Shown in pieces: positions 34,021 through 43,387 of a stretch of 64,000 bases of DNA (the stretch's first letter is position 1; each line of letters begins with the position of its first letter). The notes beneath the pieces are model-generated. The model was not told the DNA's origin. It saw only the letters and a list, made by a program, of their open reading frames with translations, and did no database searches. The translations under genes and the position numbers were made by a program. This DNA comes from Streptomyces sp. RKAG290 (GTDB lineage Bacteria > Actinomycetota > Actinomycetes > Streptomycetales > Streptomycetaceae). The stretch lies in assembly GCF_023701695.1 (NCBI RefSeq), contig NZ_JAJOZC010000001.1:4215894-4279893 (forward strand), read 5' to 3'.

Positions 34021-34533
34021 CTATCCCTCGCGGTCCGGTCCCGGACCGGCGTCGCGGTTCTCCCCGGCCGGGCCGCCACGCTGCGCGACGAGCGCGTCGC
34101 GGATCTCCTTCAGCACCTCCAGCTCGCTGATCTCCAGCGTCTCCTGGACGCCTTCCTTCGCCGCCAGCATGGCCGCGCGCCGGGCGAGGTACTTCGCCAT
34201 CGGCAGGACCATCAGGAAGTAGACGACGGCGGCGGTGATCAGGAAGCTGAGGGTGGCGCTGAGCACCGAGCCCCACAGGATCCGGATTCCGTCGGTCGTC
34301 TCGCCCGTCTTCGGATCCGTCAGGCAGGGGCCCTTGAGACAGGAGCTGTAGCTCTCCAGGTTTTTCGTGCCCACCGCACCGACGAGCGGGTTGATGACGC
34401 CCCTGACGATCGCGTTCACGATGTTGGTGAACGCTGCGCCGATGACCACGGCGACCGCCAGATCGATCACGTTGCCACGCAGCAGGAAGGCCTTGAAGCC
34501 CTCCAGCAGACCGAACTTCTTCTTCTCGCTCAA
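34021..34533 (-). CDS. mscL: Large-conductance mechanosensitive channel
   Basis: This 170-residue protein has the canonical N-terminus FKAFLLRGNVIDLAVAVVIGAAFTNIV (TM1, 16-40), the ARG/INPLVG segment and TM2 (SFLITAAVVYFLMVLPM), then a cytoplasmic helix (EISELEVLKEIRDALV). The periplasmic loop is longer than in E. coli MscL (170 versus about 136 residues), with two Cys (SSCLKGPCLT). It forms a homopentameric pore that releases solutes on hypo-osmotic shock. Confidence 0.93.
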   Translation of the reverse strand: MSEKKKFGLLEGFKAFLLRGNVIDLAVAVVIGAAFTNIVNAIVRGVINPLVGAVGTKNLESYSSCLKGPCLTDPKTGETTDGIRILWGSVLSATLSFLITAAVVYFLMVLPMAKYLARRAAMLAAKEGVQETLEISELEVLKEIRDALVAQRGGPAGENRDAGPGPDREG

Positions 34534-34656
34534 GGGTGAGCCGTCCTTCGTACGTGCCGTGGGGGGAGCAAACTCCCGGGCAACCTACGGCAGTACGAGA
34601 TGAATCGACCCAATCCAGCGCTGTTGTCAGGTGACATGGTGGTTCATCAGTACGAA

Positions 34657-35265
34657 TCAGCACAGGATCACCGCGAGTCCGGCCGAGACTCCCGCACCTG
34701 CCAGGGTTGCGGCCGTGGTCCGGGGCACGGACAGCACGATGAGAGCGCCGCGCTCCAGCGAGCCTTCGGCGGACGCCTGCGGCACCTGGGTCACCCGCGC
34801 GTTCTTCGCCAGCACCCGGGCCTCGGTGTCGGGCCCCTCGGACGCGATCACGTCGACGTGATCTCCCGGCCGCAACAGCCGCACGGTCGCCGCATCCGCG
34901 ATCCGGACAGGCGCCGACACCAGCCGGGCCGGCGGCGACGCCTGCTCCGGAGCCGTCCCGGCCGAGCCCGCGGACGCGCCGGATGCCCCGTGTGCCGCCT
35001 CGCCGCCCCCGCCCCCGCTCCCGCCGAGCCCCGAGGCGGCCAGCGCGGCAGCCGTCAGCGCCAGCCCCGCGGCCATCGCCCGCCGCTGGCGCCACACCGC
35101 CCGCCGCAGCCGGTGCCCGCTGCCTCCGCGCACCCGCAGGGGCGGGAACGCGGGCACCCCGCAGGGCGCAGGCGGGGGCGCGCACACCGGCGGAGAGCCG
35201 GAATCGGAAGGAGCAACGGGCCGGGGAGAAGGTACGGGGAAACCGGAAGGGCGCATGCCAAACAC
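34657..35265 (-). CDS. SAF-domain protein, RcpC/CpaB-like
   Basis: This is 202 residues, start ATG 35265 (ATG 35256 also possible). A Pro-rich cytoplasmic leader and basic stretch precede one membrane helix (AMAAGLALTAAALAASGLG). A Gly/Ala-rich spacer and a SAF-type domain follow: LVSAPVRIADAATVRLLRPGDHVDVIAS with ALIVLSVPRTTAATLAG. SAF domains of this sort occur in CpaB/RcpC proteins of tight-adherence pili. No other pilus gene is next to it, so the role is not certain. Confidence 0.7.
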   Translation of the reverse strand: MFGMRPSGFPVPSPRPVAPSDSGSPPVCAPPPAPCGVPAFPPLRVRGGSGHRLRRAVWRQRRAMAAGLALTAAALAASGLGGSGGGGGEAAHGASGASAGSAGTAPEQASPPARLVSAPVRIADAATVRLLRPGDHVDVIASEGPDTEARVLAKNARVTQVPQASAEGSLERGALIVLSVPRTTAATLAGAGVSAGLAVILC

Positions 35266-35736
35266 CGCCTGCAGTAAGGAAACTCAGGGAATCGAGGGAG
35301 TCGGAGAATCGAAGAGTGCGACCGGAAGACCGACCGGACCAACGAGCCGGAAGACCGACCCGGACCACTGGCCCGGACCACCGGCCCGGACGCCCGGACC
35401 CAGCAGCTCCGGACGAACAACCCTCACGATCCACCCTCCGGGCGATTCCCGCCGAGCCCTGTGGACGGCCCACCCGATGTGGATAACTCCCTCACCCACC
35501 CGATGTGGATAACTCCCTCACCCACCCGAGGTCGTCACCCGCCCCACCTCACGCCGACTCGTTCCCCGCCCTGCCTCCCGGCAGCTCGCACCGACGCTCG
35601 CCCCGCACGAGGCCGACGCCCGCCCAGCCTCCCGTGCAGTCCGCGCCGACACCCGCCCCGCCTCCCGGCAGTCCGCGCCGACGCCCGCCCCGCGCCCGAG
35701 GACAGCCCCGCGCCCGAGGACAGCGCCCGCCCCGCC
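35266..35736. other. Low-complexity intergenic region with DnaA-box-like repeats
   Basis: This is 471 bp without a convincing gene. It contains a 26-bp tandem repeat (35470-35495 and 35496-35521, plus a partial third) in which each unit carries TGTGGATAA. The complement is TTATCCACA, the perfect E. coli-type DnaA box. CCCGCGCCCGAGGACAGC is repeated in tandem near 35690-35725. CGGACC-rich repeats occupy 35330-35400. Confidence 0.6.
35470..35527. repeat. 26-bp tandem repeat with TTATCCACA boxes
   Basis: The unit runs from CCACCCGATG to CTCCCTCAC and occurs 2.3 times. Two perfect 9-mer TTATCCACA boxes lie 26 bp apart in the same orientation. Streptomyces DnaA prefers TTGTCCACA, so binding would need testing. 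This is not an origin: too few boxes. Confidence 0.7.
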
Positions 35737-36585
35737 CTACGGCAGCTCGATCCCCGTGTCGATCCCGTCCAGCGCGTGTCCGCACGGGCAGGCGCGGTCC
35801 GCCTCTGCGGGCAGTGCGGTCACCGCGTCGAAGAGGACCGTGCGCAACCGGTCGACATTGGCCGCGAACACCTTCAGGACTTCGGCGTGGGAGACGCCCT
35901 CGCCGGCTTCCGCGCCCGCGTCCAGGTCGGTCACCAGCGTCATCGTCGTGTAGCAGAGGCCCAGTTCGCGGGCGAGCACGGCCTCGGGGTGGCCGGTCAT
36001 GCCGACCACCGACCAGCCCATCGCCGCGTGCCAGCGCGACTCCGCCCGGGTCGAGAAGCGCGGCCCCTCGACGACGACCAGGGTCCCGCCGTCCACCGGC
36101 TCCCAGTTCCGGCCCCGGGCCGCCGCCATCGCGACCTTGCGCCCCTCGGGGCAGTAGGGGTCGGCGAAGCCGAGGTGCACCACGTTCGGTGCCACCCCGT
36201 CCGCCCTGGTCTCGCCGTCGTAGAACGTCTGGACGCGGGTCTTCGTGCGGTCCACGAGCTGGTCCGGCACGAGCAGCGTCCCCGGCCCGTACTCCGGGCG
36301 GAGCCCGCCCACCGCGCACGGGCCGAGCACCTGGCGCACGCCGACCGAGCGCAGCGCCCACAGGTTGGCCCGGTAGTTGATGCGGTGCGGCGGCATGTGG
36401 TGGCCGCGTCCGTGCCGGGGGAGGAAGGCGACCCGGCGGCCGCCGATCTCGCCGAGGAAGACGGAGTCGCTGGGCGCTCCGTAAGGGGTCTCCACGCGCA
36501 CCTCGGTGACGTCCTCCAGGAAGGAGTACAGCCCCGAACCGCCGATGACACCGATCTCTGCCGTACCGCTCTCTGCGCTCACCAT
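35737..36585 (-). CDS. mtnP: S-methyl-5'-thioadenosine phosphorylase
   Basis: This is 282 residues from ATG 36585; the GTG one codon later is equally possible. Purine nucleoside phosphorylase family 2 features are present: VIGGSGLYSFL at the phosphate site, RHGRGHHMPPHRINYRANLWAL and MTGHPEAVLARELGLCYTTMTLVTD (substrate-binding Met and Asp). It phosphorolyses MTA from polyamine synthesis to adenine and methylthioribose-1-phosphate for methionine salvage. The C-terminus has a Cys-containing tail (RACPCGHALDG). Confidence 0.9.
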   Translation of the reverse strand: MVSAESGTAEIGVIGGSGLYSFLEDVTEVRVETPYGAPSDSVFLGEIGGRRVAFLPRHGRGHHMPPHRINYRANLWALRSVGVRQVLGPCAVGGLRPEYGPGTLLVPDQLVDRTKTRVQTFYDGETRADGVAPNVVHLGFADPYCPEGRKVAMAAARGRNWEPVDGGTLVVVEGPRFSTRAESRWHAAMGWSVVGMTGHPEAVLARELGLCYTTMTLVTDLDAGAEAGEGVSHAEVLKVFAANVDRLRTVLFDAVTALPAEADRACPCGHALDGIDTGIELP

Positions 36586-36674
36586 GCGGTCACAGTATCG
36601 GGGGCGGGAAACGCCGAGGACCCCGCCGAGTGGATCAGCGGGGTCCCAGGTGGAGCGGGTGGGCCGACGGCGGT

Positions 36675-37034
36675 TCAGGCGGCCGACGTACCGCTCGACG
36701 AAGACGATGAGGACGACGAGGAACTCGAAGAGGAGGACGCCGAGGACGAGGACGTCGACGAAGAGGCCGAGGACTTGCTGTCCGACCCCGTCGAGGACGA
36801 CGATCCGGAACCGGACGTCTTCGCGGCTGCCGGGGCGGGCGTGCTGCTCGACGAGGAACCGCGGCTGTCGTTCCGGTAGAAACCGGATCCCTTGAAGACA
36901 ATGCCGACCGCCGAGAACACCTTCTTCAGGCGTCCTTCGCAGTTCGGGCACACCGTCAGGGCGTCATCGGTGAACTTCTGCACCGCTTCGAGGCCCTCGC
37001 CACACTCGGTGCACTGGTACTGATAGGTCGGCAC
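36675..37034 (-). CDS. FmdB-family zinc-ribbon protein with poly-Ser tail
   Basis: This is 119 residues. The first 55 form an FmdB zinc ribbon with CTEC and CPNC pairs (Cys8/11 and Cys28/31) and the family ending FKGSGFYRND. The remainder is a Ser/Gly/Ala-rich tail including a run of about 15 serines, likely disordered. The antisense of this tail reads as a long Glu/Asp run, which is an artefact. The function of the family is unknown; it is possibly linked to regulation. Confidence 0.85.
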   Translation of the reverse strand: MPTYQYQCTECGEGLEAVQKFTDDALTVCPNCEGRLKKVFSAVGIVFKGSGFYRNDSRGSSSSSTPAPAAAKTSGSGSSSSTGSDSKSSASSSTSSSSASSSSSSSSSSSSSSSGTSAA

Positions 37035-37100
37035 TTGTTCCTCCTGGCACTCTGACTCGATGAGTGCTAACGACGCTCCATAGTGACGTATTCCGCTGGA

Positions 37101-38384
37101 TCAGTCCACCGTGACCGGCCCGCGGTGACGGACACCACGTGCCACGGTCCGCCCCGAAGCCCTCGGATGGAGCCGGGATCGCAGTGCCAGCAGGGTGACC
37201 AGCGCCAGCGCCGTACCCACCAGCGGCACCAGGAATCCGGTGCTCGCGCCGTGGGCGTCCGCGAGCCGTCCGGCGACCGTCACGGCCGCCGCCTGCCCGA
37301 GGGCGACCGCGCCCGTCAGCCAGGTGAACGCCTCGGTCCGGGCGGAGCCCGGCACCAGTGCCTCGACCAGCGTGTAGCCGCTGATCAGGGCCGGGGCGAT
37401 GGACAGGCCGACCAGCAGCCCCAGCCCGGCAAGCAGCGGTACGGAGTGCACCGCCCACAGGCCCGACGCGGTCAGGGTGAGTGCGGCGTACCCGGCGATG
37501 AGCCGGCGCCGCGGTCCGGTCTTCCAGGCGATGGCTCCGCAGGCGATCCCGGCCAGCATGTTGCCGGCCGCGAAGATCCCGTACAGCAGCCCGTTCGCGC
37601 CGGGGCTGCCGATCTCCTCGGCGAAGGCGGTCAGCGAGACCTGCATGCCGCCGAAGACCGCGCCGATCCCGAGGAAGGCCACCGCGAGCACCCGTACGCC
37701 GGGTACGGACAGGGCGGAGGCGTGCCGCTGGGGGCCGGTGGACGTGGTGTCGCGCACCGCGGGCTGGGTGGCGCGCTGTGCGGCGAAGAACAGGCCGCCG
37801 ACCAGCGTCAGGGCGGCTTCGGCGATCAGTCCCGCCGCCGGGTGCACCGAGGTGCACAGCGCGGTGGCGATGACCGGTCCGATGACGAAGGTGAACTCGT
37901 CCGTCACCGATTCGAAGGCGGCGGCGGTCGACATCAGCGGTGAGGCCTCACGGCCGGGTGCCGCGCCCAGCACGGCCGCCCAGCGGGCCCGCACCATCGG
38001 GCCGACCTGCGGGATGGATGCGCCGGTGGGCACGGCCGCCAGGAAGAGCGCCCACATCGGCGCGTCCGCGAGGGCCAGCACCGTCAGGGCGGATACGGAC
38101 GCGGCGTGCACCAGGACACCGGGCAGCAGCACCGCCCGCTGGCCGAAGCGGTCGGCGAGCTTGCCGGTCTGCGGCGCGAACAGGGCCATGGAGACGCCGC
38201 TCACGGCCGCTACCGCGCCCGCGCTGCCGTACGAACCGGTGGTGTGCTGGACCAGCAGGACGATGCCGATGGTCAGCATGGCGAAGGGCTGCCGTGCGGC
38301 GAAGCCCGGCAGGAGGAAGGTCCACGCACCCGGGGTGCGCAGCAACTGCCCGTATCCGGGGCGGTCGGAGACCGTGGACGCCAC
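37101..38384 (-). CDS. MFS transporter
   Basis: This is 427 residues from GTG 38384 (AAAGG eight bases upstream). There are twelve hydrophobic helices, with motif A-like GKLADRFGQRAVL between TM2 and TM3. It resembles the 'MFS_1 sugar/drug' group common in Streptomyces (SPLMSTAAAFESVTDEFTFVIGP is typical of that group). No obvious substrate. It is transcribed toward the FmdB gene but separated by 66 bp. Confidence 0.88.
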   Translation of the reverse strand: MASTVSDRPGYGQLLRTPGAWTFLLPGFAARQPFAMLTIGIVLLVQHTTGSYGSAGAVAAVSGVSMALFAPQTGKLADRFGQRAVLLPGVLVHAASVSALTVLALADAPMWALFLAAVPTGASIPQVGPMVRARWAAVLGAAPGREASPLMSTAAAFESVTDEFTFVIGPVIATALCTSVHPAAGLIAEAALTLVGGLFFAAQRATQPAVRDTTSTGPQRHASALSVPGVRVLAVAFLGIGAVFGGMQVSLTAFAEEIGSPGANGLLYGIFAAGNMLAGIACGAIAWKTGPRRRLIAGYAALTLTASGLWAVHSVPLLAGLGLLVGLSIAPALISGYTLVEALVPGSARTEAFTWLTGAVALGQAAAVTVAGRLADAHGASTGFLVPLVGTALALVTLLALRSRLHPRASGRTVARGVRHRGPVTVD

Positions 38385-38765
38385 GGTCCATGCCTTTCTG
38401 CTGCCTGGTGGCGGTGCTCCTGCGGGGCGGGCCGGCACGTGGGTGCGGGCCCGGTCAGGGGCTGCCGAGAGCTGTCCTCTTCGCGCGGGACTGCGGTAGA
38501 TGCCGGGCGCTCGCAACAGAGGCGGAGGACGCCACGACCGCCATACGGTCGCGCCAGCTCTGCGTCAGGCAGAGTTGGTGTCGATCAAATCAGTGAGTAG
38601 CGGTGGATCAAGTCGTTGCCGGACGCGGCACTTCGGTGCGGCACCGGGGTGCGTCACAGCTGTGCGCAGCGTCGGCGGGTTTCCTTCATGGTACAGGCAA
38701 AGACTCTTGCGTACCTGTGATTCCGCGCAAGTCACCCTCCGTAACCTGGGAACGCGGGTGTGTTT
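38385..38765. other. Intergenic, no gene seen
   Basis: This is 381 bp between two minus-strand genes. The stretch 38570-38760 is less GC-rich than its surroundings and could hold the MFS gene promoter. CAGCTGTG-type short palindromes are present near 38658. No RNA gene recognised. Confidence 0.4.
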
Positions 38766-40403
38766 TCAGTGGTGGGCCTTTGTCTCGTGAGACTTCTCCC
38801 GGCGCGTCCTGGCCTCCCGTGCCTTTGCCTCCTCCGGTGTCCTGCCGAGCTTCTTCACCGCCTTGAGGGCATTGGACACGTGGGGGCCGGTGAAGGCTTC
38901 GCCGCCGGTGTGCCCCTCGGCTCCCAGCCAGCCGGCCAGCTTGCCGCCCTCGCCGACCGCCCGCAGCCGTGCCTCCGCCGCGTCGCGCACCGGATCGGTG
39001 GCCACGACCAGGAGTTCGTCCCCGCGGCGCAGCACCGTGGGCGGCGTGGGCACGAAGCTCTTGCCGTCCCGTACGACCAGAGTGACCGCGGCCCCGGAGG
39101 GCAGGCGCAGTTCGCCGACCTCCACGCCGTGCATCTTCGACTTCCCGGGGATGGCCACCGAGAGCAGATGTCCGCGCAGCCGCTCCAGGGGCGCCGACTC
39201 GATGCCCAGGTCGGCGGCCTCGGACGGGTCGTCGGCGATCTTGAGGGCCTTCGCGAGCCAGGGCAGGGTCGGGCCCTGGATGAGGGTGTAGACGATGACG
39301 AGCACGAACACGATGTTGAAGACCCGGGTGGAACCCTCGATGCCGGACACCATCGGGATGGTCGCCAGGATGATGGGCACGGCGCCGCGCAGCCCGGCCC
39401 AGGACATCAGGGCCTTCTCCTGCCAGGGCAGCCGGAACGGCGCCAGCGAGATGAAGACCTCCAGCGGCCGGGCCACCACGGTCAGCACCAGGCCGACGAC
39501 GACGGCGGGCCAGAAGTCGTCGAGCAGGTCGTGCGGGGTGACCAGCAGGCCGAGCAGCACGAACATGCCGATCTGGGCCAGCCAGCCGAGTCCGTCGGCG
39601 AAGCCGCGGGTGGCGGGCCAGTGCGGCAGCTTGGCGTTGCCGAGGATCATCGCCGCGAGGTAGACCGCGAGGAAGCCACTGCCGTGGACCATGGCGCCCG
39701 CCGCATACGCGGACACCGCGATCGCCATCACCGCGATCGGGTAGAGGCCGGAGGCGGGCAGTGCCACATGACGCAGTCCGTACGAGCCGAGCCAGCCGAC
39801 GGCGATGCCCACGGCCGCGCCGATCGCCAGTTCCAGGGCTATCTCGCCGACCAGCAGGTACCAACTGTCCACCGGGCCCTGAGTGGAGAAGGCGACCACC
39901 AGGATGACCACGGGGGCGTCGTTGAAGCCCGACTCGGCCTCCAGGACGCCGGTGATCCGGGCGGGCAGTGGCACCTTGCGCAGCACCGAGAAGACCGCGG
40001 CTGCGTCCGTCGAGGAGACGACCGCGCCGATGATCAGCGCCTGCCGCCATTCCAGGCCGACCAGGTAGTGCGCCCCGGCCGCTGTCACACCCACACTCAC
40101 CGCGACACCGACGAGGGAGAGCATCACGGCCGCGGGCAGCGCGGGTTTGATCTCTTTCCACTTCGTGCCCAGGCCGCCCTCGGCGAGGATGACCACGAGG
40201 GCCGCGTAGCCGATCACCTGCGTCAGTTCCGCATTGTCGAACTTGACGTCGAAGATCCCGTCCTGCCCTATGGCGATCCCGATGCCGAGGTACAGGAGCA
40301 GGCTGGGGAGCCCGCTGCGTGACGAGATGCGTACCGCCGCCACCGCGACGAGCAGGACGAGTGAGCAGACGAGCAGCAGCTCGTTGAGCGCGTGGACAGT
40401 CAG
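38766..40403 (-). CDS. Potassium/proton antiporter, CPA1 type with RCK_C domain
   Basis: I place the start at a CTG at 40403, preceded by GGAAGG. This adds TVHALNELLLVCSLVLLVAVA before the GTG at 40343, and this first helix is needed for the fold. The 545-residue protein has about 12 helices with the key acidic motif ESGFNDAPVVIL, and SSTDAAAVFSVLR. A C-terminal TrkA-C/RCK_C domain follows (about 420-490; VEVGELRLPSGAAVTLVVRDG) that gates transport by nucleotide or ion binding. It matches CvrA/NhaP2-like K+/H+ antiporters for pH and potassium homeostasis. The tail is Lys/Arg-rich. Confidence 0.88.
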   Translation of the reverse strand: MTVHALNELLLVCSLVLLVAVAAVRISSRSGLPSLLLYLGIGIAIGQDGIFDVKFDNAELTQVIGYAALVVILAEGGLGTKWKEIKPALPAAVMLSLVGVAVSVGVTAAGAHYLVGLEWRQALIIGAVVSSTDAAAVFSVLRKVPLPARITGVLEAESGFNDAPVVILVVAFSTQGPVDSWYLLVGEIALELAIGAAVGIAVGWLGSYGLRHVALPASGLYPIAVMAIAVSAYAAGAMVHGSGFLAVYLAAMILGNAKLPHWPATRGFADGLGWLAQIGMFVLLGLLVTPHDLLDDFWPAVVVGLVLTVVARPLEVFISLAPFRLPWQEKALMSWAGLRGAVPIILATIPMVSGIEGSTRVFNIVFVLVIVYTLIQGPTLPWLAKALKIADDPSEAADLGIESAPLERLRGHLLSVAIPGKSKMHGVEVGELRLPSGAAVTLVVRDGKSFVPTPPTVLRRGDELLVVATDPVRDAAEARLRAVGEGGKLAGWLGAEGHTGGEAFTGPHVSNALKAVKKLGRTPEEAKAREARTRREKSHETKAHH

Positions 40404-40619
40404 TGGCCGGTCCTTCCCTGAAAAGGCCTGCCGGATCGTGTTCCGGCGGCCGGTACTTCGTTACCTTACCTAATCTTTAACGTTTTCTTGATGCGTTCGA
40501 GTACTCGTGCGATCGCTACGCAATTCGAGTCATCCCGATACCGCGTCAGAGGGGCTCCGACGCTGCGCCTATGGTTGCTCCTGCACTCCCAGGACCACCC
40601 TGCCCCTCGAAGGACAGCG

Positions 40620-43370
40620 ATGCCCGCCAACACAACCGCCTCTTCCGGCTCCACCGGTACCGCCGGTGGCGGGACCGGCAAGAAGAAGGGGCGGCGCGCC
40701 CGCCTGCTCGTGATCGTCCTGGTGCTGGCGCTTGTCGCGGGTATCGGTTACGGCACGTACTGGTCCGTATCCACCGTGCGGGCCTCGTACCCGCAGACCC
40801 GCGGGACAGCCCAGCTCGCCGGCCTCGACAGCAACGTCGAGGTGAAGCGCGACGGCAACGGGATCCCGCAGATCTACGCGGACTCCGACGCCGACCTGTT
40901 CCGCGCCCAGGGGTTCGTCCAGGCGCAGGACCGCTTCTGGGAGATGGACGTCCGCCGTCACATGACGGCCGGCCGGCTCTCCGAGATGTTCGGCTCCGGC
41001 CAGGTCGAGACGGACTCCTTCCTGCGCACGCTGGGCTGGCGCAAGGTCGCGCAGGAGGAGTACGACCACGTCCTGTCCCCGGAGACCAAGAAGAACCTCC
41101 AGTCGTACGCGGACGGGGTGAACGCCTACCTCAAGGGCCGCGACGGCAAGGACATCTCCGTCGAGTACGCGGCGCTCGGCTTCACCAACGACTACAAGCC
41201 GACGGAGTGGACCCCGGTCGACTCGGTCGCCTGGCTGAAGGCCATGGCCTGGGACCTGCGCGGCAACATGCAGGACGAGATCGACCGTTCGCTGATGACC
41301 AGCAGGCTCGACTCGAAGCAGATCCAGGACCTGTATCCGCCGTACCCGTACGACAAGCACAAGCCGATCGTCAGCGAGGGCGCGATCTCCCCGGTCACCG
41401 GGAAGTACGACCCCAAGGCGACGCCTTCGGAAGGCGTCGGCTCGTCCACCGCGCAGGGTGCCACGCAGGGCCTGAACACCCAGCTGGGCGCGCTCTCCGA
41501 CACCCTCGACGAGATCCCCGCGCTGCTCGGCCCGAACGGCACCGGCATCGGGTCGAACTCCTGGGTGGTCTCGGGCAAGTACACGACCACCGACAAGCCG
41601 CTGCTGGCCAACGACCCGCACCTGGCGCCGCAGCTCCCCTCGCTCTGGTACCAGATGGGGCTGCACTGCCGCACGGTCTCGGCGACCTGCAAGTACGACG
41701 CCGCCGGCTACACCTTCTCCGGCATGCCGGGCGTGATCATCGGCCACAACCAGGACGTCGCCTGGGGCTTCACCAACCTGGGCGCGGACGTCACCGACCT
41801 CTTCCTGGAGAAGGTCTCCGGCGACGGCTACCAGTACGACGGCAGGGTGAAGCCCTTCACCACCCGCGAGGAGACCATCAAGGTCGCGGGCGGCAGCGAC
41901 CGGCACATCACCGTCCGTGAGACGAACAACGGTCCGCTGGTCTCCGACCGCAGCAGCGAGCTGGAGAAGGTCGGCCAGAAGGCCCCTGTCACCAATGCCG
42001 CCCCGGACCGTGCGGACGGCTACGCGGTGGCGCTGAAGTGGACCGCCCTGGAGCCGGGCAAGTCCATGGACGCGGTCTTCGAGCTCAACCGGGCCAAGGA
42101 CTTCACGTCCTTCCGTGCGGCGGCCGAGCACTTCGAGGTCCCCTCGCAGAACCTCATCTACGCCGACACCAAGGGCCACATCGGCTACCAGGCGCCGGGG
42201 AAGATCCCGGTCCGCAGGTCCGGCGACGGCACGATGCCCAGCCCCGGCTGGTCCTCGGCGTACGGCTGGAAGAAGGACCCGATCCCGTTCGACGAGCTGC
42301 CGTACGAGTACGACCCCAAGCGCGGCTACATCGTCACCGCCAACCAGGCCGTGATCGACGAGGACAAGTACCCCTACCTGCTCACCAAGGACTGGGGCTA
42401 CGGCACCCGCAGCCAGCGGATCAGCGACCTCATCGAGTCGAAGATCAAGGGCGGCGGGAAGATCTCGACCGATGACATGCAGAAGATGCAGATGGACAAC
42501 ACCAGTGAGATCGCCGCGCTGCTGGTGCCCGAACTGATGAAGATCAACATCTCGGACAAGGACATCCGGGAGGCCCAGAAACTGCTGGAGGGCTGGGACT
42601 ACACCCAGGAGGCCGACTCCGCGGCGGCCGCGTACTTCAACGCGGTCTGGCGCAACATCCTCAAGCTGGGCTTCGGCGACAAGCTGCCCAAGGAGATGCG
42701 GGTCAAGGGTGAATGCCTCAACGTCCCGCCGGCCAGCAGCTCCGGCCCGGTCGACGAGCAGGACAAGCTGGTGCGCGAATGCGGTCAGCGCGCCCCGGAC
42801 TCGGCACAGCCGGACGGCGGTGACCGCTGGTACCAGGTCGTCGCGAACCTCATGGACAAGCCGGACAGCGACTGGTGGAAGTCGCCGAGGAGCCGCAAGG
42901 ACCCGGCGACCGAGAACCGCGACGAGCTCTTCGCCCGCGCCATGGAGGACGCCCGCTGGGAGCTGACGGCCAAGCTCGGCAAGGACATCACCACCTGGAA
43001 CTGGGGCCGGCTGCACCAGCTGACCCTGAAGAACCAGACCCTCGGCAAGGAAGGGCCCGGACTGCTCCAGCGGGCACTCAACCGGGGCCCGTGGGACCTC
43101 GGCGGCGGCGAGGCCGCGGTGAACGCCACCGGCTGGAACGCGGCCGGCGGCTACGAGGTCGTCTGGGTGCCGTCGATGCGGATGGTCGTCAACGTGGGGG
43201 ACTGGGACAAGTCCCGCTGGATCAACCTCACCGGCGCCTCCGGGCACGCGTTCAGCGCGCACTACACCGACCAGACGGACAAGTGGGTCAACGGTGAGCT
43301 GCTCGACTGGTCCTTCGGCACCAACGCGGTGGCCGGATCGACGACCGACACGCTGACCCTGAAACCGTAG
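40620..43370 (+). CDS. Penicillin acylase-family Ntn-hydrolase
   Basis: This is 916 residues from ATG 40620 (AAGGA upstream). A short cytoplasmic Gly/Lys region, one N-terminal hydrophobic helix (29-48) and the alpha chain (VKRDGNGIPQIYADSDADLFRAQGFVQAQDRFWEMD) are followed by the self-cleavage site. Gly311-Ser312 in IGSNSWVVSGK gives the nucleophilic Ser at the beta-chain N-terminus. The beta chain shows ANDPHL and IGHNQDVAWGFTNLGADVTDLF. It is a surface or secreted amidase. Natural roles in Streptomyces include acyl-homoserine lactone or cyclic lipopeptide deacylation, but the substrate is not predictable here. Longer than classic penicillin G acylases. Confidence 0.9.
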   Translation: MPANTTASSGSTGTAGGGTGKKKGRRARLLVIVLVLALVAGIGYGTYWSVSTVRASYPQTRGTAQLAGLDSNVEVKRDGNGIPQIYADSDADLFRAQGFVQAQDRFWEMDVRRHMTAGRLSEMFGSGQVETDSFLRTLGWRKVAQEEYDHVLSPETKKNLQSYADGVNAYLKGRDGKDISVEYAALGFTNDYKPTEWTPVDSVAWLKAMAWDLRGNMQDEIDRSLMTSRLDSKQIQDLYPPYPYDKHKPIVSEGAISPVTGKYDPKATPSEGVGSSTAQGATQGLNTQLGALSDTLDEIPALLGPNGTGIGSNSWVVSGKYTTTDKPLLANDPHLAPQLPSLWYQMGLHCRTVSATCKYDAAGYTFSGMPGVIIGHNQDVAWGFTNLGADVTDLFLEKVSGDGYQYDGRVKPFTTREETIKVAGGSDRHITVRETNNGPLVSDRSSELEKVGQKAPVTNAAPDRADGYAVALKWTALEPGKSMDAVFELNRAKDFTSFRAAAEHFEVPSQNLIYADTKGHIGYQAPGKIPVRRSGDGTMPSPGWSSAYGWKKDPIPFDELPYEYDPKRGYIVTANQAVIDEDKYPYLLTKDWGYGTRSQRISDLIESKIKGGGKISTDDMQKMQMDNTSEIAALLVPELMKINISDKDIREAQKLLEGWDYTQEADSAAAAYFNAVWRNILKLGFGDKLPKEMRVKGECLNVPPASSSGPVDEQDKLVRECGQRAPDSAQPDGGDRWYQVVANLMDKPDSDWWKSPRSRKDPATENRDELFARAMEDARWELTAKLGKDITTWNWGRLHQLTLKNQTLGKEGPGLLQRALNRGPWDLGGGEAAVNATGWNAAGGYEVVWVPSMRMVVNVGDWDKSRWINLTGASGHAFSAHYTDQTDKWVNGELLDWSFGTNAVAGSTTDTLTLKP

Positions 43371-43387
43371 GGCGGGCGCCCGGACGT

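Noticed and set aside
35470..35527. Possible origin of replication (DnaA boxes)
   Set aside because: Only two boxes, no dnaA/dnaN/parAB context and no AT-rich unwinding region.
36664..36879. Long acidic Glu/Asp-rich plus-strand frame
   Set aside because: It is the antisense of the poly-Ser tail of the FmdB-family protein; the sense frame has the zinc ribbon and a proper start.
40569..43262. 897-residue minus-strand frame
   Set aside because: Antisense shadow of the penicillin acylase gene produced by high GC; no RBS and no domain.
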